From Parahaliea maris (lineage in GTDB: Bacteria; Pseudomonadota; Gammaproteobacteria; Pseudomonadales; Halieaceae): a stretch of DNA of 64,000 nt. Below the pieces are notes generated by a model, which ran no database searches, had not been told where the DNA came from, and was given only the letters and a program-made list of their open reading frames with translations. This document shows, in pieces, positions 50,892 to 58,549 of this stretch. Where the stretch lies: the NCBI RefSeq assembly GCF_008064665.1, contig NZ_VRZA01000002.1, positions 806,001 to 870,000 on the forward strand, written 5' to 3'. Made by a program: the position numbers and the translations under genes. Positions within the stretch are counted from its first letter, which is position 1, and each line of letters opens with the position of its first letter.

Positions 50892-53212
50892 GCGGTAGTC
50901 TCCACCGGATTGCCGAGGTAACGGTTGTAATCGAACAGGCCGTTGTAGATCGGGTCGGCACTGAGATGGCGCTGATGGAAGCTGTCGCTTACACGCCAGA
51001 ACCAGGGGGCGTTGCGCGCCACGCTGTAGCGATGGCGCAGCACCTCCCAGTCTTCGGCGGTCTCCAGTGCGGCGATATCCTCGGCAAACAGCGGTAGTTG
51101 TTTTTCATGTACCTCGAAAAACAGGTTGGGGTGGTCACCGACGAAGCCCTGAACCACGGTGAGTTTGTCTTCCCCGGGCAGGCGCCTGGATTCTTCGAGA
51201 AAGGGCAGGGCGATGTTGGAGTAACCGGAATCCCGCAGCAGGGTGAACGCATGCTCTCCTGACCCGCCAATCACATTCAGGAAACTTACCTGGGGCATGA
51301 AGCGGTTGTGCTTGCCGGCGGCCGCCACCAGGCTGTCCAGGGCCTCACTCACCGGCTTGGCGACCTTGTCATGGTAGTCGTAACGCTCGGCGCTGGCCTG
51401 GTGGATGTGCTGACGCATCCAGCCGAGAAATTCGGCTTTGGGGTCGTTGCTGGAAAAGTGCAGGTCCGACGGCCGCTCGCTCATCAGTTCGCTGTCGGCA
51501 AAGGCGTGACTGCGGGCAAATCCCGGGGCATCCCGGTACCAGAACTCGCGCAGTTTCTTGCGCTCCTCGGGGGGCAGGAACATCAGGAAGTTAAGCTCAC
51601 CCTCCATCCGCAGGAAATCCATGTACAGGCGGGTTTCCAGCTGGTGAGCCACGGCGCCATACACGTCAAAGCCCGCCACCAGCAGGTAGTGGATCCGCTC
51701 CAGTAACGCATAGCTGATGACCCAGGCCGTTTTCGGAGTTTCCCCGACAAAGCCCTTCACCACCGTGGCGGTATCGAAATGGCGAAAGATGGTCAGGGCG
51801 GCGTTGGGATTCTTGCCGTCGCCGTCCCACAGCACATCCATGTCGATGTTACGGTCGTCGCGATTCAGCTGTTCCGCCAGGAACTCGACTTTGGCCTTCT
51901 GGTAGCGGTCGTGGGACTTGGCGTAGCTGCGCCAGGTGACCAGGTCGACCACCGTGCCGGTGGCGCTGACGGGGAGGCGCAGGTTGTCACTCTCGCGGGC
52001 GAGAAAGGCGCCATCGGACTCGGGCGAGATTGACTCCGGGTCCATGAACATGACCCAGAAGCGGTCTTCGATCACGTTCAGGGCAATCTGCCCCCGGCAG
52101 ACCGGGCCCTTGATAAAGTTCATGATGGTGAATTCGGCCTCTTCCAGCAGAAAGCGGTAGCGCGAACGCACGGGAATCGCCACAAAGCTCTTGAAGGGAT
52201 TGGCGGCCACCTGCTGCTTGTAGCCCGGGAGTTCCGGCACGGTGTAATCGGGCTCGAGAAAGTTCTGCCGGTACCACTCGCGGCGCTCCTCGTCGAAGCG
52301 ATAGGCGAGGTGGCTCTTGCCGAGCGGGGTAATGGGCATGCGCTGCAGGCGGTAGTAGACGCGCTTCACGCCGGGGTCGTCGTAGGGACGGCGAGTACTG
52401 ATCAGGTCGATCGGTTCACCGGGAGGCGTCGCCGAGCGCACCAGGCGGAACCACACCGGCTCGTCGCTGGCCTGCAGGAAGAGAGTGGCCAGAAACAGGT
52501 GTTCATAGAGGTAGCGCCCCATCAGGCGCTCCTTGTTGCTGTCGCCGTTGAGGAAACTCTCCCAGGCGTCGAACTGCGCCTGCAGGGGCGGGGCCAGATC
52601 CGCTTGCGGCACGGGAGGGGCGCCTGACTCCAGCCAGCGAATCATGGCCTGGTGTTCATCGGGCTGGAGCCCCGGCAAACCAAAGGGCATTCCCCACAGG
52701 GGATAATCCTGCGCGTAGCTGTCGAAATCCTCCTGCCGGGTACACTGCTGCTCGCGGTAGAGCGAAAAATCAAAACTGTTGTCGACGGGCCCGCGAGGGG
52801 CGAGCGGGTGGGCCTGCTTCAATTCCAGCATCCGGTACAGAACGCCGTCTTCAGGGTTGTCGTCGTCAACGACGGGATAAAAGCCTTTCTTGCGCCAGCG
52901 CTTCACCGAGCGGGCGTCATCGAACAGTCGCGTAAGATTGGCTGTCATGAGGCGGGCGCCATCGTATACCAGGTCCTGGCTGGCTCCCCGCGCCAGCCCC
53001 TGGCTGGCCTCCAGCTTGAGCTGGCACGGAGCGTCGTAACAGCCGTGGCAGACCATACAGCGGTTTTGCAGAATGTCATGGGCAGCGCTGGCGGTGTCCT
53101 CTAATGCAGCGCGCGCACCCGGCGCAGCGAGGCTTGCGAAGCCCAACAGCAACAGACCGAGAAGGGGGAAAAAGTACCGCCGGGTTTGCTCAGTTTTTCT
53201 CGTCCTGCTCAC
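50885..53212 (-). CDS. cti: Periplasmic fatty acid cis/trans isomerase
   Basis: At 775 residues this matches Cti, a haem c enzyme that converts cis-unsaturated membrane fatty acids to trans forms, stiffening membranes under solvent, heat or salt stress. A signal peptide (LLLGFASLAAPGARA) precedes the haem-binding CMVCHGCYDAPC (C-x2-C-H). Large downstream segments such as MNFIKGPVCRGQIALNVIEDRFWVMF are Cti-like. The start is GTG at 53212, located within the last codons of the small membrane protein gene, so expression is probably coupled. It is convergent with sohB, with a 7-bp overlap of the ends. Confidence 0.93.
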   Translation of the reverse strand: MSRTRKTEQTRRYFFPLLGLLLLGFASLAAPGARAALEDTASAAHDILQNRCMVCHGCYDAPCQLKLEASQGLARGASQDLVYDGARLMTANLTRLFDDARSVKRWRKKGFYPVVDDDNPEDGVLYRMLELKQAHPLAPRGPVDNSFDFSLYREQQCTRQEDFDSYAQDYPLWGMPFGLPGLQPDEHQAMIRWLESGAPPVPQADLAPPLQAQFDAWESFLNGDSNKERLMGRYLYEHLFLATLFLQASDEPVWFRLVRSATPPGEPIDLISTRRPYDDPGVKRVYYRLQRMPITPLGKSHLAYRFDEERREWYRQNFLEPDYTVPELPGYKQQVAANPFKSFVAIPVRSRYRFLLEEAEFTIMNFIKGPVCRGQIALNVIEDRFWVMFMDPESISPESDGAFLARESDNLRLPVSATGTVVDLVTWRSYAKSHDRYQKAKVEFLAEQLNRDDRNIDMDVLWDGDGKNPNAALTIFRHFDTATVVKGFVGETPKTAWVISYALLERIHYLLVAGFDVYGAVAHQLETRLYMDFLRMEGELNFLMFLPPEERKKLREFWYRDAPGFARSHAFADSELMSERPSDLHFSSNDPKAEFLGWMRQHIHQASAERYDYHDKVAKPVSEALDSLVAAAGKHNRFMPQVSFLNVIGGSGEHAFTLLRDSGYSNIALPFLEESRRLPGEDKLTVVQGFVGDHPNLFFEVHEKQLPLFAEDIAALETAEDWEVLRHRYSVARNAPWFWRVSDSFHQRHLSADPIYNGLFDYNRYLGNPVETTAQ

Positions 53213-53408
53213 ATTTGCCTCTTACAATAATGGCTCGATTGACCAGGGCATCCTGATCGCCTGTGTCGTCTGCCAGCACCGCCGCCCCGACATCCCGTTC
53301 AGTGGAGCTGCAGGCTGTCTCTTCCTCGCCGGTTAGCACAGTGAGTGCCGCCACAATGACCAGTACTGCAACAAAAGCGACAGCAGACAGCAGCAAGGGC
53401 TTGATCAT
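53190..53408 (-). CDS. Small membrane-anchored periplasmic protein upstream of cti
   Basis: A 72-residue protein with one N-terminal hydrophobic helix (LLLSAVAFVAVLVIVAALTVL) followed by an acidic soluble region with two cysteines (ETACSSTE and RGKCEQDE) that could form a disulfide. No family is recognised. Its last 23 bp overlap the cti start, so it reads as the first gene of a two-gene unit. There is no strong ribosome-binding site ahead of the ATG, which lowers confidence. Confidence 0.6.
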   Translation of the reverse strand: MIKPLLLSAVAFVAVLVIVAALTVLTGEEETACSSTERDVGAAVLADDTGDQDALVNRAIIVRGKCEQDEKN

Positions 53409-53508
53409 GGCAAGGTATACCCGTGGTCAGTACAGTGAGCGATCATAGCACGTGCCATTGGCCAGGCTGGCAGCTGGACACAAACGGGGTAGAGGAGGAA
53501 CATCCACC

Positions 53509-54132
53509 GTGAACATGGCCAACGCAATCTATACGTTTGACCTGCTGGGCGTTGCCGTTTTCGCCATCAGTGGCGCGCTGGCCGCTGCGGAACGGCGCAT
53601 GGATATACTGACCTTCATACTCTTTGGCACCATTACCGGCATTGGCGGTGGTACGCTGCGAGACCTGCTGTTGAATACCGACCGGGTGTTCTGGATACAT
53701 GACCCGAGCTATATCTGGGTCTGTATCGGGGCCTCCGTCGCCACCTGGTTTTTCGCCCACCACTTCGACTCCCGCCGCCGCGTGCTGTTGTGGGCCGACG
53801 CCCTGGGGCTCGCGTTATTCTGTGTCCTCGGCACCCAGAAAGCCCTGGCCTGGGATGCGCCGGCCATCGTGGCCATTGGCATGGGCATGATGACCGCCAG
53901 TTTCGGCTCGCTTATTCGCGACAGCCTGCTCAACCGCCCACCGGTGCTGCTGGGCCCGGAAATCTATGTCACCGCAGCCTTGCTGGGGGCCGCCAGTTTC
54001 ACCTTGTTGCAGCAGTTTCCCGAGACCGCCACGCTGGCGTTGCCCCTGAGCATGACGGCGGCCTTCGCCCTGCGGGCAGGCGCTCTCCTGTTCGACCTGC
54101 GCCTGCCGAAGTACCGCGCCGGGCAGGAGTGA
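53509..54132 (+). CDS. TRIC-type cation channel family protein (UPF0126/YadS-like)
   Basis: A 207-residue membrane protein built from two similar halves with about seven helices. The repeated glycine-rich motifs FGTITGIGGGTLRDLLL and GMMTASFGSLIRDSLL mark bacterial TRIC-like potassium-permeable channels. GTG at 53509 lies 9 bp from AGAGGAGGA and gives the usual length; an ATG at 53515 two codons later is the alternative. It stands alone between cti and the Tag-like gene. Confidence 0.88.
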   Translation: MNMANAIYTFDLLGVAVFAISGALAAAERRMDILTFILFGTITGIGGGTLRDLLLNTDRVFWIHDPSYIWVCIGASVATWFFAHHFDSRRRVLLWADALGLALFCVLGTQKALAWDAPAIVAIGMGMMTASFGSLIRDSLLNRPPVLLGPEIYVTAALLGAASFTLLQQFPETATLALPLSMTAAFALRAGALLFDLRLPKYRAGQE

Positions 54133-54257
54133 GCGGGCGCACTCGCCAGGCCTGCCCGGTGTGCTGATTAGCCTTCACCCGGTTATCGCGGTGGCAGTCT
54201 GGCGCAAGTAGTGTCACTCTTTGCAGCCCGCCAACCCAGGGAGTGGAGCGACCAGCC

Positions 54258-54932
54258 ATGGACACCTTTGACAGCATTCACCAGCGCGCTATTGAACTCA
54301 AGGGTGGCAAAGCCGCGCTCGGTCGCCTGATGCCGGAAGTGAAAAGTCCACGCCAGCTGGCCCGCAGCAAGGATCACCGCTGGCTGGCACAAATGGCCCG
54401 CTGTATCTTCCAGGCCGGCTTTGTCTGGCGCGTTGTCGACAATAAATGGGAGGGCTTCGAGGAAGTTTTCTTCGGCTTTCCCCCTGAAAAAATTGTCATG
54501 CTCAGCCCTGAGCAGATCGACCGTTTTGCGAGCAACCCCCTGATCATCCGCAACCGGCAGAAGGTGGTCAGTGTCCAGCGCAATGCGCGTTTCGTGATGG
54601 ATGTGGCCAGGGAAGAGGGCAGCTTTGGCCGTTTCGTGGCTCGCTGGCCCGATGAGGACCTGGTGGGCCTGTTCCAGTTGTTCCGCAAGCGCGGTGATCG
54701 GCTTGGTGGCATGACAGGTCAGCGGGTGTTGCGCAACATGGGACGCGACACCTTCATCGTCACCGGCGACGTCGTCCGCTGCCTGCGCGGAGCGGGCCTG
54801 GAAATTGCCCCCAATCCCACCAGCCAGCGTGATCTTGGCCGTATCCAGAACGCCTTCAACGACTGGCACCAGGAAAGCGGCTTGCCCTACAGTCACATCA
54901 GCCGAATTTGCGCCTGTGCGATGGGTGATTGA
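54258..54932 (+). CDS. DNA-3-methyladenine glycosylase I-like (divergent Tag)
   Basis: A 224-residue protein with the Tag/adenine-glycosylase helical core: MARCIFQAGFVWRVVDNKWEGFEEVFFGF, then IIRNRQKVVSVQRNARFV and YSHISRICACAM at the end. It resembles TagA, which excises 3-methyladenine. The N-terminal Cys/His zinc ligands of E. coli Tag are absent and only the C-terminal His-Cys pair remains, so the zinc snap is probably lost. ATG at 54258 is preferred; GTG at 54243 is possible. Confidence 0.8.
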   Translation: MDTFDSIHQRAIELKGGKAALGRLMPEVKSPRQLARSKDHRWLAQMARCIFQAGFVWRVVDNKWEGFEEVFFGFPPEKIVMLSPEQIDRFASNPLIIRNRQKVVSVQRNARFVMDVAREEGSFGRFVARWPDEDLVGLFQLFRKRGDRLGGMTGQRVLRNMGRDTFIVTGDVVRCLRGAGLEIAPNPTSQRDLGRIQNAFNDWHQESGLPYSHISRICACAMGD

Positions 54933-54946
54933 TTATCGCCACAAAA

Positions 54947-54989
54947 GTCTAAAAATAGACATTATCCGATTTTTGGTCTATATATAGAT
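54947..54989 (+). promoter_or_regulatory. Twin-palindrome operator over the Xre-RES promoter
   Basis: Two 14-bp palindromes, GTCTA-AAAA-TAGAC (54947-54960) and GTCTA-TATA-TAGAT (54976-54989), have centres 29 bp apart. A -35-like TAGACA (54956-54961) and a -10-like TATATA (54979-54984), 17 bp apart, fall within or across these palindromes. Such an arrangement is expected for autorepression by the antitoxin or the complex. Confidence 0.7.
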
Positions 54990-55016
54990 AAATAGTTGGC
55001 TAATAGCGGTATAAAT

Positions 55017-55388
55017 ATGAACCAAGTAGCGCCAGCGCGCTCCGATCAGGAGGTTGTCACCCACGCCCTGCTGGAGGCGGGTAGCTACCTCGGGCTGACG
55101 CTCTCCGAACTGGCAATGATTGTCGGGGTCAGTACGGCGTCCATGAAAAACTATTCCCGGGGCACGGCGGTGCTCTCCAGCGCCAAGGCAGTGGAGCTGG
55201 CATTGGGTCTGGTACGGGTCTACCGCTCGCTGTACGCGATCGTCGGTGGTAACCGGGAGCAGATGCAGCACTGGATGGAGACCGCCAACAGCCACCTGCG
55301 CGGCGAGCCACCTGCACAACTGGTGCAAAGCTATGAGGGCCTGGCCCTGGTCAATCACTACCTCGATGGTATGCGCGGCCGGCTGTGA
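55017..55388 (+). CDS. Xre/MbcA/ParS-type antitoxin
   Basis: A 123-residue antitoxin. An N-terminal Xre-like helix-turn-helix (LGLTLSELAMIVGVSTASMKNY) is followed by the C-terminal toxin-binding domain (AVELALGLVRVYRSLYAIVGGNREQMQHWMETANSHLRGEPPAQLVQSYEGLALVNHYLDGMRGR), a textbook MbcA/ParS/Xre match. The ATG at 55017 gives a normal length. It overlaps the toxin gene start in TGATG. It is expected to neutralise the RES toxin and bind the two palindromes upstream. Confidence 0.92.
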   Translation: MNQVAPARSDQEVVTHALLEAGSYLGLTLSELAMIVGVSTASMKNYSRGTAVLSSAKAVELALGLVRVYRSLYAIVGGNREQMQHWMETANSHLRGEPPAQLVQSYEGLALVNHYLDGMRGRL

Positions 55389-56128
55389 TGGACCCGAGAT
55401 TACTGCGGGTCGGTACCGCCAGTGGCCACATCTGGCGGATTGTCGAATACCAGGAGGAGGCCGCCACCCGCAACATCACCCGCTCCGCAGCGGAACAGGA
55501 CCGGCTGGAACAACTGCTGGACGCTCACAAGCCGTCCTACCCACCTGCCACAGATCACCTTCACTGGATTCTCAAAGCGCCGTTTCGCTACCCGCCCCTG
55601 CGCCACGGCTCCCGCTTTGGCCTGGCCACCGAGATGGGGATCCTCTACGGCGCACGAGAACGAAATACGGCGATGGTGGAGTCTGCGGTGTACCTCTGGC
55701 TGTTTCAGCAGGGGCTTCAGGATCTCGGGCCGCTGGAGGTGATCAAGGACGGACGCTGTGCCCTGCACTTTGCCGTCAATCATCAACGCGTCGCCGACCT
55801 TACCACGCCCGATGTGCGGGAGTGGTGGGACCGCATCTCCGACCCGGCCGACTACCATTTCTCGCAACAACTGGGGTCTTCCCTCAGGGAGTCGGGCAGC
55901 GGCATGATCTGGTTTCGGTCCGCCCGTTGGGCGCAGGGTGTGAACTGCGCTGTACTCGACCCGGCGGCGATAGCGGCGAACACAGTGCCCGTGCAAAGCC
56001 AGTGGAGTCTGCGAATCGATACCACCACCTGCTGGTGGGGGCGCCCGGGCGGCGAGCGTTTCGAAATCCAGTACAGCGAGGTGGCAGACCAGGCGGGACG
56101 TATCCCGCACCCGGCGCTGGCTGCGTGA
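55388..56128 (+). CDS. RES-domain toxin (NAD-degrading family)
   Basis: A 246-residue RES-family protein. Family features are an early Arg in HIWRIVEY, APFRYPPLRHGSRFG, ATEMGILYGARERNTAMVES with the conserved Tyr and Glu, and WFRSARWAQGVNCAVLD carrying the Ser-Ala-Arg. Studied RES toxins (Res, MbcT) degrade NAD and stop growth. It overlaps the antitoxin stop by 1 bp. At 246 residues it is longer than the typical 150-230, with an N-terminal extension of about 60 residues. Confidence 0.9.
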   Translation: MDPRLLRVGTASGHIWRIVEYQEEAATRNITRSAAEQDRLEQLLDAHKPSYPPATDHLHWILKAPFRYPPLRHGSRFGLATEMGILYGARERNTAMVESAVYLWLFQQGLQDLGPLEVIKDGRCALHFAVNHQRVADLTTPDVREWWDRISDPADYHFSQQLGSSLRESGSGMIWFRSARWAQGVNCAVLDPAAIAANTVPVQSQWSLRIDTTTCWWGRPGGERFEIQYSEVADQAGRIPHPALAA

Positions 56129-56207
56129 ACAAGGACTTTTGTCAGGCGTTGAGCCTGTTACACTGGCGTTTTTGCTCAACCCCGCACCCGCGGTATCTGG
56201 AGAGGGT

Positions 56208-56684
56208 ATGCTGAGATTAACCTGCCTCGCGTTGTTATGCTGTGTCAGCGTATCCGCGAACGCGCAGACAAGAGTGTTCAAGTGCAAGGGCGAGCAGGGG
56301 CAGATGATTTTTAGCCAGCAACCCTGCGGCGAGAACGCCGAGGAAACCACCGTTCGCCCTCCCGATACCAGCACCGGCCCCAGCGCTGCAGACAAAGCCA
56401 CCTGGCGGCGAATAGCCGAGTCGAATGAAGTCCGGGAGTTGCGCCGGGAGATTTCACGTTACGAGGTGCGTATCAGGGACCTGGAAGAAGCACGGGACAT
56501 GGATATGCAGCGCCTGCGCGATTCAGGGGGTACCGGCAATACCCCCCCTGGCCAGACGTATGAAGAGGGGCTGCAGCCGCAACTGGACGCCCTGGCTGCC
56601 GGCTACCAGCGGCGTATCGATGCCGAGCAGAAGAGGATCGACGAAATCGAATCCAGAATCAGCACATTGACGAAAGACCAGTAG
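56208..56684 (+). CDS. DUF4124 secreted protein with coiled coil
   Basis: A 158-residue exported protein. The signal peptide (LTCLALLCCVSVSANAQ) is followed by a DUF4124 core with two cysteines, VFKCKGEQGQMIFSQQPCGENAEE. A charged helical region, probably a coiled coil, lies at about residues 65-158 (ELRREISRYEVRIRDLEEA and RRIDAEQKRIDEIESRI). GGAGAGG precedes the ATG at 56208. DUF4124 proteins are periplasmic with no defined role. Confidence 0.87.
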   Translation: MLRLTCLALLCCVSVSANAQTRVFKCKGEQGQMIFSQQPCGENAEETTVRPPDTSTGPSAADKATWRRIAESNEVRELRREISRYEVRIRDLEEARDMDMQRLRDSGGTGNTPPGQTYEEGLQPQLDALAAGYQRRIDAEQKRIDEIESRISTLTKDQ

Positions 56685-56735
56685 CGCGGAGCCGGAGGTC
56701 TTCTGACAACGCCCGCGCTGTTGACTCAGTGCGCT

Positions 56736-57998
56736 TCACGACAGCCGATACCGCACCGGCATGGAGCGCAAGCCCCCCACGAATATCGCCTTGATCCACT
56801 CGGGATCCCCGGCAAATTCCATCTGCTGAAGGCGGGGTAGCAGTTCGCGAAAAAAGCAGCGTAACTCCAGTGCCGCCAGGTGCTGCCCGAGACACATGTG
56901 AGAACCGTATCCAAAGGCCAGCTGGGTTTTAGGGTCACGCTGGAGGTCGAGACGATTGGGCTGCTCGAATACCTCGGGGTCGCGATTGGCCGCGGGATAC
57001 CACAGGGCCACATGGTCACCCGCACGGATCACCTTGCCGTGCAGTTCGGTGTCTTCAGTTGCAGTGCGCACCATGTGGCGGACAGGTGACACCCAGCGGA
57101 TAACTTCCCTGGCCGCACTGTCATCCAGCGCCGGGTTGTCACGCCACAGGGTCCACTGGTCGGGGTGCTCCAACAGTGCCTTCATGCCGCCGCCAATCGC
57201 CGCAGAGGTGGTGTCGTGTCCGGCGCTGGCGGTGATGATGAAATAGCTTGCCTGGTCGAGCATGTTCATGGGCTCGCCATCCACTTCGGCGTTGGCCAGC
57301 ACCGTAGCGAGGTCATCCCTGGGGTTGCGTTTGCGGTCTTCGATCACCTCGGCAAAGTAGGCGCCGAACTCGTTGAGCACTTCCAGGCCGGCTGTTTCCG
57401 AATCGCCGCGCTGCAGCTCCGGATCCTGGCCGCCAAACATCTCCTGGGTCAGCCGCAGCATGGTTTCCTCGGCTTCACGCGGCAGGCCCAGGATCGACAG
57501 GATTATGCGCAACGGGAAGAGGAGGGCAATGTCCTTCACGAAGTCGCACTCGTCACCCATTTCCTGCATGCGGTCGACAAACTCTTTCGACAGTGCCTCT
57601 ACCTCCAGCCGCAGTTTCTCGATGCTCCGGGGCAGGAACCACTCACGGGTGACCTTGCGCATCTTCAGGTGCTTGGGTCGGTCCATGTGTATCAGGGTTT
57701 CCAGCCCGTTGCTGGTGCCGAACTGCGCCAGCAGGGCCTCCTCGAAAGCTGACGGAATCAGTACGGTGCGTGGCGCACTGAGAAAGCTGTCGTTCTGGCT
57801 CCCGATCGAGCGCACGTCGTCATAGCGGGTCAGTGCCCAGAACGGGCGGTACTCCGGGTGCTCCACCCGGGCCACGGGGTCGGAGTTGCGCAGATAGTCG
57901 AACAGGGCGTACATGCTGCGTTCGTCGCCCATGATGGTCGGGTCGAGGATATCGGCCGGTTGGAATCCGTTCAGTTTCACCGCTGCCTGGCTGCTCAC
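56736..57998 (-). CDS. Cytochrome P450
   Basis: A 420-residue soluble bacterial P450. The I-helix oxygen-activation motif is SAGHDTTSA, the ExxR is REVIRW, and the haem Cys369 lies in FGYGSHMCLGQHLA. The sequence resembles the CYP107/CYP125-type hydroxylases of lipid, terpene or steroid substrates in marine proteobacteria, but the substrate is unknown. GTG at 57998 is chosen because AAGGAG lies 6 bp upstream; the in-frame upstream extension has no P450 similarity. No ferredoxin partner gene is adjacent. Confidence 0.92.
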   Translation of the reverse strand: MSSQAAVKLNGFQPADILDPTIMGDERSMYALFDYLRNSDPVARVEHPEYRPFWALTRYDDVRSIGSQNDSFLSAPRTVLIPSAFEEALLAQFGTSNGLETLIHMDRPKHLKMRKVTREWFLPRSIEKLRLEVEALSKEFVDRMQEMGDECDFVKDIALLFPLRIILSILGLPREAEETMLRLTQEMFGGQDPELQRGDSETAGLEVLNEFGAYFAEVIEDRKRNPRDDLATVLANAEVDGEPMNMLDQASYFIITASAGHDTTSAAIGGGMKALLEHPDQWTLWRDNPALDDSAAREVIRWVSPVRHMVRTATEDTELHGKVIRAGDHVALWYPAANRDPEVFEQPNRLDLQRDPKTQLAFGYGSHMCLGQHLAALELRCFFRELLPRLQQMEFAGDPEWIKAIFVGGLRSMPVRYRLS

Positions 57999-58158
57999 AC
58001 GCGTCTCCTTGAGGTGGGTCAGCGGCAGAGTATGGCTCAGCCAACCGGAAATGAACCGGTATATTGTGGCCAAAAAGCGGTTAAATCCTGTCGACCTTGA
58101 AGCTAAGCCGTTACCCCGCACACCTGCGCGATGGCGGGGTTAGCCTTGTTCCGCGTCA

Positions 58159-58341
58159 TCATTGCCCGTCGTCGAATACCTGGCCTTTCCAGTCTGGCCC
58201 CATACCGTTCTCGATGTACTCGCGCATGAACTGACGAATCTTCTGCGACGGGGTGACATCCTCCAGAGCGCAAAGTTTTTCAAAGGCCGCTTTTTTCTTT
58301 GGGTCTACCAACACGGTCAGTCGCGCAGTTCGTTTTTCCAT
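58159..58341 (-). CDS. Ribbon-helix-helix (CopG/MetJ-Arc-like) DNA-binding protein
   Basis: A 60-residue protein whose first half fits a ribbon-helix-helix fold: a short beta-strand (TARLTVLVD), then two helices (KKKAAFEKLCALED and SQKIRQFMREYIE). Such proteins act as dimeric repressors or antitoxins. It is divergent from the SulP operon, and palindromic AT-rich sites lie between. No toxin-like partner is adjacent on its strand, so a regulator of itself and sulP is the more likely role. Confidence 0.78.
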   Translation of the reverse strand: MEKRTARLTVLVDPKKKAAFEKLCALEDVTPSQKIRQFMREYIENGMGPDWKGQVFDDGQ

Positions 58342-58442
58342 GGATGGTCTCGTCTGTGAGGGTTGGAGTGAATCTTCATTTGATGATTGCGGGAGTGTAC
58401 AACGCTCACACCGCCCGGGACGCCGATTCTAATATGTCATTC

Positions 58443-58467
58443 ATCATATGATAATATTATTATCATA
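58443..58467. promoter_or_regulatory. AT-rich perfect palindrome, probable RHH operator
   Basis: A perfect 21-bp palindrome TATGATAATA-T-TATTATCATA spans 58447-58467 and overlaps a 10-bp palindrome ATCATATGAT (58443-58452). Additional TCAT/ATGA half-sites occur at 58376-58386 and just downstream. It lies 106 bp from the RHH start and 83 bp from the SulP start, in otherwise GC-rich DNA. TACAAT at 58466-58471 may be the sulP -10. Confidence 0.65.
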
Positions 58468-58549
58468 CAATGATACTATGTGAGTACCCAGGCGGGCATG
58501 CATCGGGCGTGCTTGCCGGATTTATGTTCCAGCCGAAGGGAGCTGTCTG

